Shown: positions 53,972 through 61,687 of the stretch, one piece after another
Layout: each line of letters starts with the position of its first letter
Numbering within the stretch: position 1 is the stretch's first letter
Assembly: GCF_009764265.1 (NCBI RefSeq)
Contig: NZ_RWIR01000041.1
Coordinates: 21,375 to 85,374, forward strand
Direction of reading: 5' to 3'
Source of the DNA: Pseudomonas sp. PB101
GTDB taxonomy: Bacteria; Pseudomonadota; Gammaproteobacteria; Pseudomonadales; Pseudomonadaceae
Length of the DNA stretch: 64,000 bases
Translations under genes and position numbers: made by a program
Notes under the pieces: generated by a model
Databases searched by the model: none
What the model was told of the DNA's origin: nothing
Seen by the model: only the letters and a program-made list of their open reading frames with translations

Positions 53972-54493
53972 CCCTTGTAGGAGCCGGCTTGCTGGCGATG
54001 GTCGTCAACGATAACGCGCATGATCCGGATACACGCAGCGCACTGGAGTCCATCGCCAGCAAGCCGGCTCCTACAGTTTGGCGTTCACATCATTTCGACC
54101 CGGACGCGATCCCTTGTAGGAGCTGGCTCGCCAGCGATGGTCGTCAACGATTACGCGCATGAACTGGAAACACGCGGCGCACTTGCGTCCATCGCCGGCA
54201 AGCCGGCTCCTACAGTTTGGCGTTCACATCATTTCGACTAGAGCGCGGTCCCTTGTAGGAGCTGGCTCGCCAGCGATGGTCGTCAACGATAACGCGCATG
54301 AACTGGAAACACGCGGCGCACTGGAGTTCATCGCCAGCAAGCCGGCTCCTACAGTTTGGCGTTCACATCATCTCGTCTTGGACGCGGTCCCTTGTAGGAG
54401 CCGGCTTGCTGGCGATGGTCGTTAACGATAACGCGCATGAACTGGAAAAACGCGGCGCACTTGAGTCCATCGCCGGCAAGCCGGCTCCTACAG
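53972..54493. repeat. Tandem array of four REPINs, exact 139-bp period
   Basis: The unit beginning CCCTTGTAGGAG starts at 53972, 54111, 54250 and 54389, so each start is exactly 139 bp after the last. Each unit holds two facing REP sequences (TGTAGGAGCCGGCTTGCTGG and its inverse ending CCGGCTCCTACA) separated by about 60 bp, plus a spacer containing TTTGGCGTTCACATCAT. The fourth unit ends at its second REP. Long apparent frames in the array are by-products of repetition. Confidence 0.92.
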
Positions 54494-54550
54494 GTTCCCG
54501 GTAATCCGTGATGAACCTTTTTTTGGAGGGGGCGTGCCGGCAGCGTGCGT

Positions 54551-55039
54551 TCAGTCCTGGTAAACCTTTCTCAGCAAGCGCAGCAGTTCTTCGCGCTCTT
54601 CGCCGGTCAGCGATGCAGTGGAGTCGAAATCGCTTTGCGCGGCGATCTGCTTGAGCTCCTTGAGCAAGGTTTCGCCGGTCTTGCTCAGGAAGATTCCGTA
54701 GGAGCGTTTGTCCGGCTTGCAACGCACTCGCACCGCCAGCGCGCGGCTTTCCAGTTTATTGAGCAACGGCACTACCTGCGGTGGCTCGATGGCCAGGGCC
54801 CGGGCCAGGTCGGCCTGCATCAGCCCTGGATTCTGGTCGATGATCGCCAGGGCCGAGAACTGTGCGGGGCGCAGGTCGTGGGCCGACAGGCGACCAATCA
54901 GGTTCTGGAACAGCTTGAGTTGGGCGCGCCGCATCGCGTAGCCGATCAGGTCATCCAGTGCCGAATCCAGCGGTGCCTGCAGCTGGGCGGTGGCGGACGT
55001 GGACTCGCTCTGTTCGGCGAGGGGAGAAGGCTTGGCCAT
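54551..55039 (-). CDS. MarR-family regulator of hydroxycinnamate genes
   Basis: A 162-residue MarR protein with a winged-helix core (SALAIIDQNPGLMQADLARA, then LAIEPPQVVPLLNKLESRAL). It is divergent from ech-vdh-fcs-aat. MarR proteins in this position (FerR/FerC/CouR/HcaR) repress until a hydroxycinnamoyl-CoA thioester binds. A TAGTTA-N7-TAACTA dyad overlaps the ech -35 box, so direct repression of this operon is the likely mode. Confidence 0.88.
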   Translation of the reverse strand: MAKPSPLAEQSESTSATAQLQAPLDSALDDLIGYAMRRAQLKLFQNLIGRLSAHDLRPAQFSALAIIDQNPGLMQADLARALAIEPPQVVPLLNKLESRALAVRVRCKPDKRSYGIFLSKTGETLLKELKQIAAQSDFDSTASLTGEEREELLRLLRKVYQD

Positions 55040-55180
55040 TGCGGGTGAATCCTGAAGAGGTGGAGGTTAACAAGTGTATCTAGTTTGCCGGGGTTGGTCG
55101 CTGATGGCTATGCCCGTCGTTCAGGGCGATGGGTTCGGAGGATATTTTCGGGTGGACAAAAAAATGGTTAATTTGATTAA

Positions 55181-55216
55181 TAGTTAATTGACATAACTAA
55201 ATGGCTCCTTTAATTT
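55181..55216 (+). promoter_or_regulatory. ech promoter with overlapping MarR-type dyad
   Basis: TAGTTA (55181-55186) and TAACTA (55194-55199) form an inverted repeat with a 7-bp spacer, and TTGACA (55188-55193) lies in between. A TTTAAT -10-like hexamer follows at 55209-55214. A repressor bound to the dyad would cover the -35 box. Confidence 0.55.
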
Positions 55217-55233
55217 CCAGTCATCTTCAAGCC

Positions 55234-55241
55234 AAGAACAA
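55234..55241 (+). promoter_or_regulatory. Hfq/Crc-type motif before ech
   Basis: AAGAACAA matches AAnAAnAA and lies 12 bases before the ech start codon. Confidence 0.4.
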
Positions 55242-55253
55242 GAGAGCATCGCC

Positions 55254-56084
55254 ATGAGCAACTACGAAGGTCGCTGGACAACCGTCAAGGTCGAGATCGA
55301 GGAAGGCATCGCCTGGGTCATTCTCAATCGCCCGGAAAAACGCAACGCCATGAGCCCGACACTCAACCGGGAAATGATCGATGTACTGGAAACCCTGGAG
55401 CAGGATCCAGCCGCCGGCGTGTTGGTGTTGACCGGTGCCGGTGATGCCTGGACCGCGGGCATGGACCTCAAGGAATACTTCCGCGAAGTGGACGCGGGCC
55501 CGGAGATCCTTCAGGAAAAGATCCGCCGCGAAGCCTCGCAATGGCAATGGAAATTGCTGCGCATGTACGCCAAGCCAACCATAGCCATGGTCAACGGCTG
55601 GTGTTTCGGTGGCGGCTTCAGCCCGCTGGTGGCCTGTGACCTGGCGATCTGCGCCGACGAAGCGACCTTCGGCCTTTCGGAAATCAACTGGGGCATCCCC
55701 CCGGGCAACCTGGTGAGCAAGGCCATGGCCGACACCGTGGGTCATCGTCAGTCGCTGTACTACATCATGACCGGTAAGACCTTTGGCGGGCAGAAAGCCG
55801 CCGAGATGGGCCTGGTCAACGAAAGCGTGCCCCTGGCGCAATTGCGTGAAGTCACCGTGGATCTGGCGCGCAACCTGCTGGAGAAAAACCCTGTGGTGCT
55901 GCGTGCGGCCAAGCACGGCTTCAAGCGCTGCCGCGAGCTGACCTGGGAACAGAACGAGGACTACCTGTACGCCAAGCTCGACCAGTCGCGCCTGCTCGAT
56001 ACCGAAGGTGGTCGCGAGCAGGGCATGAAGCAGTTCCTCGACGACAAGAGCATCAAGCCCGGTCTGCAGGCCTACAAACGTTGA
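55254..56084 (+). CDS. ech: Hydroxycinnamoyl-CoA hydratase-lyase (feruloyl-CoA to vanillin)
   Basis: A 276-residue crotonase-fold enzyme that hydrates feruloyl-CoA and cleaves it to vanillin and acetyl-CoA. Met70, Ser123, Glu143 and Tyr239, the key residues known from the P. fluorescens HCHL structure, all fall at exactly those positions (Glu143 in SEINWG, Tyr239 in EDYLYAKLDQ). Length is also the same. It is the first gene of ech-vdh-fcs-aat, divergent from the MarR gene. Confidence 0.97.
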   Translation: MSNYEGRWTTVKVEIEEGIAWVILNRPEKRNAMSPTLNREMIDVLETLEQDPAAGVLVLTGAGDAWTAGMDLKEYFREVDAGPEILQEKIRREASQWQWKLLRMYAKPTIAMVNGWCFGGGFSPLVACDLAICADEATFGLSEINWGIPPGNLVSKAMADTVGHRQSLYYIMTGKTFGGQKAAEMGLVNESVPLAQLREVTVDLARNLLEKNPVVLRAAKHGFKRCRELTWEQNEDYLYAKLDQSRLLDTEGGREQGMKQFLDDKSIKPGLQAYKR

Positions 56085-56167
56085 GACTGATCGCCGGGTG
56101 CGTGTCCGCCCCGGCGCTCTGCATCGCTCGACTGTATTCCCGATAAAGACAATAAAGAGGAATCACC

Positions 56168-57616
56168 ATGCTGGACGTGCCCCTGCTGATTGGCGGCCAG
56201 TCGCTGCCTGCCCGCGACGGTCGGACCTTCGAACGCCGCAACCCGGTGACCGGTGAAGTGGTATCGCGGGTGGCCGCCGCCACCCTGGAAGATGCCGATG
56301 CCGCGGTGGCGGCGGCCCAGGCCGCGTTTCCCGCCTGGGCCGCCCTGGCGCCCAATGAACGTCGCAGCCGTTTGCTCAAGGCCGCCGAGCAGTTGCAGGC
56401 GCGCAGCGCCGAGTTCATTGCCGCGGCCGGCGAAACCGGGGCCATGGCCAACTGGTACGGATTCAACGTGCGACTGGCGGCCAACATGCTGCGTGAAGCG
56501 GCGTCGATGACCACCCAGATCAATGGCGAAGTCATCCCCTCGGATGTGCCGGGCAGTTTTGCCATGGCCCTGCGTCAACCCTGCGGTGTGGTGCTGGGGA
56601 TCGCCCCGTGGAATGCCCCGGTGATTCTCGCCACCCGCGCCATCGCCATGCCGCTGGCGTGCGGCAACACCGTGGTGCTCAAGGCCTCCGAGTTGAGCCC
56701 GGCGGTGCACCGCCTGATCGGCCAGGTCTTGCAGGATGCCGGGTTGGGTGACGGCGTGGTCAACGTCATCAGCAATGCCCCGACGGATGCCGCGGCGATT
56801 GTCGAGCGGCTGATCGCCAACCCGGCGGTGCGGCGGGTCAACTTCACCGGCTCGACCCATGTCGGGCGCATTGTCGGCGAACTCTCGGCGCGCCACCTCA
56901 AGCCGGCCTTGCTGGAGCTGGGCGGCAAGGCGCCGTTGCTGGTGCTCGATGATGCCGACCTGGATGCGGCAGTGGAGGCAGCCGCTTTCGGTGCGTACTT
57001 CAATCAGGGCCAGATCTGCATGTCCACCGAACGGTTGATCGTCGATGCCAAGGTCGCCGACGCCTTTGTCGAAAAGCTGGCGGCCAAGGTCGAGACCCTG
57101 CGCGCCGGTGATCCCGCGCTGGCGGATTCGGTACTCGGTTCGCTGGTGGATGCCAGTGCCGGCACGCGCATCAAGGGTTTGATCGACGATGCCCTGGCCA
57201 AGGGCGCGCGGCTGGTGGTCGGCGGACAGCTGGACGGCAGCATTTTGCAGCCAACCCTGCTCGACGGCGTCAACGACACAATGCGTCTGTATCGCGAGGA
57301 ATCCTTCGGCCCGGTGGCGGTGTTGCTGCGCGGGGAGGGCGATGAAGCGTTGCTGCGCCTGGCCAACGATTCCGAGTTCGGTTTGTCGGCGGCGATTTTC
57401 AGTCGCGATACCGGGCGCGCCCTGGCACTGGCCCAACGGGTCGAGTCGGGTATCTGTCATATCAATGGCCCGACCGTGCACGACGAAGCGCAAATGCCCT
57501 TCGGCGGGGTCAAGTCCAGCGGCTACGGCAGCTTTGGCGGCAAGGCGTCCATCGAGCATTTCACCCAGTTGCGCTGGGTTACCTTGCAGCATGGACCACG
57601 GCATTACCCGATCTGA
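56168..57616 (+). CDS. vdh: Vanillin dehydrogenase
   Basis: A 482-residue NAD-dependent aldehyde dehydrogenase. Cys284 in NQGQICMSTER is the catalytic thiol and LELGGKAPLLVL holds the general base. It oxidises vanillin, the Ech product, to vanillate for VanAB. The gene order with ech and fcs makes the assignment firm. AAGACAATAAAGAGG in the leader is A-rich and close to the Hfq/Crc motif. Confidence 0.93.
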   Translation: MLDVPLLIGGQSLPARDGRTFERRNPVTGEVVSRVAAATLEDADAAVAAAQAAFPAWAALAPNERRSRLLKAAEQLQARSAEFIAAAGETGAMANWYGFNVRLAANMLREAASMTTQINGEVIPSDVPGSFAMALRQPCGVVLGIAPWNAPVILATRAIAMPLACGNTVVLKASELSPAVHRLIGQVLQDAGLGDGVVNVISNAPTDAAAIVERLIANPAVRRVNFTGSTHVGRIVGELSARHLKPALLELGGKAPLLVLDDADLDAAVEAAAFGAYFNQGQICMSTERLIVDAKVADAFVEKLAAKVETLRAGDPALADSVLGSLVDASAGTRIKGLIDDALAKGARLVVGGQLDGSILQPTLLDGVNDTMRLYREESFGPVAVLLRGEGDEALLRLANDSEFGLSAAIFSRDTGRALALAQRVESGICHINGPTVHDEAQMPFGGVKSSGYGSFGGKASIEHFTQLRWVTLQHGPRHYPI

Positions 57617-57624
57617 ACCGCAGA

Positions 57625-57639
57625 AATAACAATAAAAAA
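57625..57639 (+). promoter_or_regulatory. Hfq/Crc-type motif upstream of fcs
   Basis: AATAACAATAAAAAA carries two overlapping AAnAAnAA matches, followed by AGG. It lies about 53 bases before the fcs start but only 17 before a short upstream frame. Confidence 0.55.
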
Positions 57640-57655
57640 GGCTGCAGCCACTACC

Positions 57656-57682
57656 ATGCCCATTCGTGCGGCTTGGTGGTAG
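57656..57682 (+). other. Possible leader peptide MPIRAAWW upstream of fcs
   Basis: An 8-codon frame (MPIRAAWW, then stop) ends 9 bases before the fcs start codon. AAAAAAGG lies upstream as a possible ribosome-binding site, at a rather long distance. Translation would place a terminating ribosome next to the fcs start. Confidence 0.3.
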
Positions 57683-57691
57683 CGTGCCTTG

Positions 57692-59590
57692 ATGGAGAAC
57701 AAGCACGTGAGTTCCGAATTCAGATCGCAACCCCACACCCAGATCAGCGCGCCGCGCTACCGTCATGTGTCCATCGGTCGCGCAGCGGTCGAGGTGACAG
57801 AACAGCAGGGTGCATTGCACATGCGTTCCCTGGAGCCATTGGCCGACTATCCGCCGCGACTGCTCGACCGTCTGGTGCATTGGGCCAAGGTGCGTCCCGA
57901 GCAGACTTTCATCGCCGCCCGCCAGGCCGACGGTGAGTGGCGCCGGGTCAGTTACGCGCAGATGCTCGACAGTGTCCGGGCCATCGCCCAAAGCCTGTTG
58001 AGCTACGGCCTGTCTGCAGAAAAACCGCTGGTGCTGCTCTCGGGCAACGACATCGAGCATTTGCAACTGGCCTTCGGCGCCCTGTACGCAGGCATTCCCT
58101 ACTGCCCGGTGTCGCCGGCCTATTCGCTGCTGTCCCAGGATTTCGCCAAGCTGCGTCACGTCTGCGACCTGCTGCAGCCTGGCCTGGTGTTTGTCGGTGA
58201 TGCCGCGGCCTACCAGCGCGCCATCGATGCCGTGCTACCCGCTGAAACGCCCATGATTACCGTCCGTGGCGAAGTCGTAGGACGCCACCAGGTGAGCTTC
58301 ACCAGCCTGCTTGAGCAGCCGGGCGGGGCCGAGGCCGAAGCCGCGTTTGCCGGCACGGGGCCGGACAGCATCGCCAAGTTCCTGTTCACCTCTGGCTCGA
58401 CAAAATTGCCAAAGGCAGTGATCACCACCCAACGCATGCTGTGCGCTAACCAGCAGATGCTGTTGCAGACGTTTCCGGTGTTCGGCGAAGAACCGCCGGT
58501 GCTGGTGGACTGGCTGCCGTGGAACCACACTTTCGGCGGCAGCCATAACGTCGGCATCGTACTGTACAACGGCGGCAGCTTTTACCTGGACGATGGCAAA
58601 CCCACGGCGCAGGGTTTCGCGCAGACCCTGCGCAACCTCAAGGAAATATCGCCCACCGCCTACCTGACCGTGCCCAAGGGCTGGGAAGAGCTGGCCTCGG
58701 CACTGGAGCAGGACGCGGAGCTGCGCGAGGTCTTTTTCAAACGCATCAGCCTGTTTTTCTTCGCCGCCGCCGGCCTGTCGCAAAGTGTCTGGGACCGCCT
58801 CGATCGCGTCGCCGAACAGCACTGCGGTGAGCGTATCCGCATGATGGCCGGGCTCGGCATGACCGAGGCTTCGCCGTCTTGCACCTTCACCACCGGGCCG
58901 TTGTCCATGGCCGGTTATGTCGGCCTGCCGGCGCCGGGTTGCGAGGTGCGCCTGGTGCCGGTGGACGGCAAACTCGAAGGGCGCTTTCGCGGGCCGCACA
59001 TCATGCCCGGCTACTGGCGGTCAGCGCAGCAGACCCTCGATGCGTTCGACGGGCAGGGCTTCTACTGTTCCGGTGATGCGCTCAAGCTCGCCGACCCGCG
59101 GGATCCGCAATTGGGGCTGATGTTCGACGGACGCATCGCCGAAGACTTCAAGTTGTCATCCGGGGTGTTCGTCAGCGTCGGGCCGTTGCGCAGCCGCGCG
59201 GTGCTCGAAGGATCGCCCTATGTCCAGGACCTGGTGGTCACCGCGCCGGACCGCGAATGCCTGGGCGCGCTGGTATTTCCACGGATGTTCGAATGTCGAC
59301 GGCTGTCAGGGTTGGCGGCCAGTGCCAGCGACACCGAGGTGTTGGCCAGCGCGCCGGTGCGCGAATGGTTCGCCGGTTGGTTGCAGCGACTCAATCGCCA
59401 GGCCACGGGCAATGCCAGTCGCCTGGAATGGATCGCCTTGCTCGACGAGCCGGCATCCATCGACCGGGGGGAAATCACCGACAAGGGTTCGATCAATCAG
59501 CGTGCGGTATTGCAGTGGCGCGGGGAGCAGGTCGAGGCGCTGTATCGCGGGCTCGATCCGGCCATCCTGCGTGCCGAGGTGAAGTCGTGA
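57692..59590 (+). CDS. fcs: Feruloyl-CoA synthetase
   Basis: The ATG at 57692 gives 632 residues of an AMP-forming acyl-CoA synthetase. The nucleotide loop is FLFTSGSTKLPKAV, AGLGMTEASPSC is the central motif and FDGRIAEDFKLSSGVF and DRGEITDKGSINQ carry C-terminal domain residues, including the catalytic Lys. It activates ferulate, and probably p-coumarate and caffeate, to CoA thioesters for Ech. Its stop overlaps the start of the thiolase gene (GTGA). Confidence 0.93.
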   Translation: MENKHVSSEFRSQPHTQISAPRYRHVSIGRAAVEVTEQQGALHMRSLEPLADYPPRLLDRLVHWAKVRPEQTFIAARQADGEWRRVSYAQMLDSVRAIAQSLLSYGLSAEKPLVLLSGNDIEHLQLAFGALYAGIPYCPVSPAYSLLSQDFAKLRHVCDLLQPGLVFVGDAAAYQRAIDAVLPAETPMITVRGEVVGRHQVSFTSLLEQPGGAEAEAAFAGTGPDSIAKFLFTSGSTKLPKAVITTQRMLCANQQMLLQTFPVFGEEPPVLVDWLPWNHTFGGSHNVGIVLYNGGSFYLDDGKPTAQGFAQTLRNLKEISPTAYLTVPKGWEELASALEQDAELREVFFKRISLFFFAAAGLSQSVWDRLDRVAEQHCGERIRMMAGLGMTEASPSCTFTTGPLSMAGYVGLPAPGCEVRLVPVDGKLEGRFRGPHIMPGYWRSAQQTLDAFDGQGFYCSGDALKLADPRDPQLGLMFDGRIAEDFKLSSGVFVSVGPLRSRAVLEGSPYVQDLVVTAPDRECLGALVFPRMFECRRLSGLAASASDTEVLASAPVREWFAGWLQRLNRQATGNASRLEWIALLDEPASIDRGEITDKGSINQRAVLQWRGEQVEALYRGLDPAILRAEVKS

Positions 59591-60828
59591 GCACGGGCGG
59601 GCAGTACTCGGCCTTTGCCGATGCGGCAATTTTCGATGCGCTGCGAACGCCGTGGGTGGACCTCGGTGGGGCATTGGCCGAGGTGTCGCCGATCGACCTG
59701 GGCATCAAGGTCGGGCGCGAAGTACTGGCGCGCGCGCAAGTCGACCCGTTGGCGGTCGACAGCGTGCTGGCGGGTTCCATGGCCCAGGCCAGCTTCGATG
59801 CCTACCTGCTGCCACGGCACATCGGCCTGTACAGCGGCGTGGCGCAATCGGTTCCGGCGCTGGGGGTGCAGCGCATCTGCGCGACCGGTTTCGAATTGCT
59901 GCGCCAGGCCGCCAGGCAACTGGATGACGGCGTGCAATTGGCGTTGTGCGTGGCCACCGAATCGATGTCGCGCAATCCGATTGCGGCCTATACCCATCGA
60001 GGTGGATTCCGTCTTGGCGCTGAGGTGCAGTTCAAGGATTTTCTCTGGGAAGCCTTGTACGACCCGGCTCCCGGGGTGGACATGATTGCCACCGCCGACA
60101 ACCTGGCGCGTCGTTACGGGCTGAGTCGCGAAGCGGTGGACGCCTACGCCTGTGCCAGCCATCAGCGGGCGTTCGCTGCGCAGCAGTCCGGCTGGCTGGC
60201 AGCCGAGGTCGTTGCCGTGGGCCATCAGGTGTTTGAACTGCAAGGCTACCAGCCGCGCAGCATCCGCCTGCCACGCGGCGTCGACACGGTGAGTGAAGAC
60301 AGCCACCCACGGCCCGGAGACATTGCGGCGTTGACCCGATTGCGCAGCGTGCACGAAGGCGGGGTGCAAACCGCCGGCAACAGTTGTGCGGTGGTCGATG
60401 GCGCGGCGGCGGCCCTGGTCGGGCGCGCTTCGGCCTGTCGGGATACACCGTTGGCCTTGCTGCGCGCCAGCGCGGTGGTTGGGGTGGCGCCAGAGTTCAT
60501 GGGCATCGGTCCGGCCCCGGCAATTCGCCTGCTGTTGCAGCGCAGCGACTTGAGCCTGGAGCAGATCGACCGCTTTGAAATCAACGAAGCCCAGGCCGCC
60601 CAGGTCCTGGCGGTGGCACAGGAACTGGAGCTGGATCATTCGCGCCTGAACGTCCAGGGTGGTTCGCTGGCGCTCGGCCATCCCCTGGCCGCCAGTGGCT
60701 TGCGTCTGGTGTTGACCCTGGCGCGACAACTGCGTGAGCACAATCTGCGTTACGGGGTCGCCGCGGCCTGTGTTGGCGGCGGGCAGGGCATGGCGCTGTT
60801 GATCGAGAACCCGGCCTGGCGTGCCTGA
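59587..60828 (+). CDS. aat: Thiolase of the ferulate operon
   Basis: The GTG at 59587 overlaps the fcs stop and gives 413 residues. Thiolase residues are visible: the acyl-binding Cys in GVQRICATGFELL, His in LALGHPLAAS and the second Cys in AACVGGGQGMALL. The NEAQAAQ segment replaces the usual NEAFAAQ, a mild variant. A beta-ketothiolase gene called aat accompanies fcs and ech in other pseudomonads and was proposed for a CoA-dependent beta-oxidative route. Since Ech alone yields vanillin and acetyl-CoA, its need here is unclear. Confidence 0.9.
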   Translation: MSTGGQYSAFADAAIFDALRTPWVDLGGALAEVSPIDLGIKVGREVLARAQVDPLAVDSVLAGSMAQASFDAYLLPRHIGLYSGVAQSVPALGVQRICATGFELLRQAARQLDDGVQLALCVATESMSRNPIAAYTHRGGFRLGAEVQFKDFLWEALYDPAPGVDMIATADNLARRYGLSREAVDAYACASHQRAFAAQQSGWLAAEVVAVGHQVFELQGYQPRSIRLPRGVDTVSEDSHPRPGDIAALTRLRSVHEGGVQTAGNSCAVVDGAAAALVGRASACRDTPLALLRASAVVGVAPEFMGIGPAPAIRLLLQRSDLSLEQIDRFEINEAQAAQVLAVAQELELDHSRLNVQGGSLALGHPLAASGLRLVLTLARQLREHNLRYGVAAACVGGGQGMALLIENPAWRA

Positions 60829-60885
60829 GATTCAGCCAGCCTGTTGCGTCGCCTCGCCACGGGTTTTGTGTCGTGAACAGCATTA

Positions 60886-60906
60886 CCCGCTTCGGCGGGG
60901 TTTCTT
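60886..60906 (+). terminator. UUCG-loop terminator after aat
   Basis: CCCGC and GCGGG pair around a TTCG tetraloop and are followed by GTTTCTT. It lies 57 bases past the aat stop. The stem is short but very stable. Confidence 0.6.
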
Positions 60907-61074
60907 CGTTTCCGGGTTCGTCGAGGGTAGGGCGGGCAGGGCAGATGATCGATAAGCGGTCCTGTTTCTCACCGATCGGTTGATCCAGATTAATGCACCG
61001 CCGAATATCTGTTGACCTGAGTGCGGCGTAGCAACAGACTTTTCGGCTCTCGTTTATTTCCAAAGGTCTGTCTG

Positions 61075-61506
61075 ATGCGTAAGTCGTTCACTGTCATTGC
61101 ATTAAGTCTGCTTGTATCGCAGTACGCCCTCGCTGGCGAAACCACCAACACGGCTGTCGGTGGCGGTCTCGGCGGCGCCCTCGGAAGCGTGGTCGGTCAG
61201 GCGATGGGAGGCAGTACTGGCGCTGCGATCGGAGCCGGCGTAGGTGGCGCGGCTGGTGGCGCAATGACCGCGAAGAGTGGCAAGAAGACCGAGACGGCGA
61301 TTGGCGGCGGTCTCGGTGCGGCGGGTGGTCAGGTCATCGGCAACAGTGTCGGTGGTTCCACCGGCGGCCTGATCGGCGCCGGGCTGGGCGGCGCGGCAGG
61401 GAGTGCTGTCGGCAACAATCTGGCCGATGACAACGACCACCACGACTCCGACTACAAGCACAAGAACAAATACAAGAATAAACATAAGCACAAGCATCAC
61501 GACTGA
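61075..61506 (+). CDS. Exported glycine-zipper protein with His/Lys-rich tail
   Basis: The ATG at 61075 gives 143 residues. A signal peptide (LSLLVSQYALAGE) is followed by repeated glycine-zipper blocks (GGGLGGALGSVVGQAMGG, GLGAAGGQVIGNSVGG, GGLIGAGLGGAAGSAVGN), which can insert in membranes and oligomerise. The C-terminus is HKNKYKNKHKHKHHD, strongly basic with clustered His, and could bind metal or polyanions. The role is unknown. It lies between the ferulate operon and a REPIN. Confidence 0.8.
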   Translation: MRKSFTVIALSLLVSQYALAGETTNTAVGGGLGGALGSVVGQAMGGSTGAAIGAGVGGAAGGAMTAKSGKKTETAIGGGLGAAGGQVIGNSVGGSTGGLIGAGLGGAAGSAVGNNLADDNDHHDSDYKHKNKYKNKHKHKHHD

Positions 61507-61551
61507 TCCCGGGCGCCGAGACACCGCCTTTAAAAGGTTCTTCACGCAATA

Positions 61552-61673
61552 CCTGTAGGAGCCGGCTTGTCGGGTCGCCGCATCGTGGCGATGGACGCAA
61601 GTGCACCGCGTTTGTCCAGTTCACACGCGTTATCGTTGACGACCATCGCGAGCAGGCTCGCTCCTACAAGGGA
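61552..61673. repeat. Single REPIN, same class as the 54-kb array
   Basis: TGTAGGAGCCGGCTTGTCGG on one side faces GCGAGCAGGCTCGCTCCTAC on the other. The spacer includes TTATCGTTGACGACCATCGC, shared with the array units in inverted form. Confidence 0.85.
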
Positions 61674-61687
61674 CCGTGGTGCCGGAT

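Noticed and set aside
54020..54504. Several 70-90-codon frames with similar protein sequences
   Set aside because: They are produced by the 139-bp REPIN array. The period is not a multiple of three and no start signals are present.
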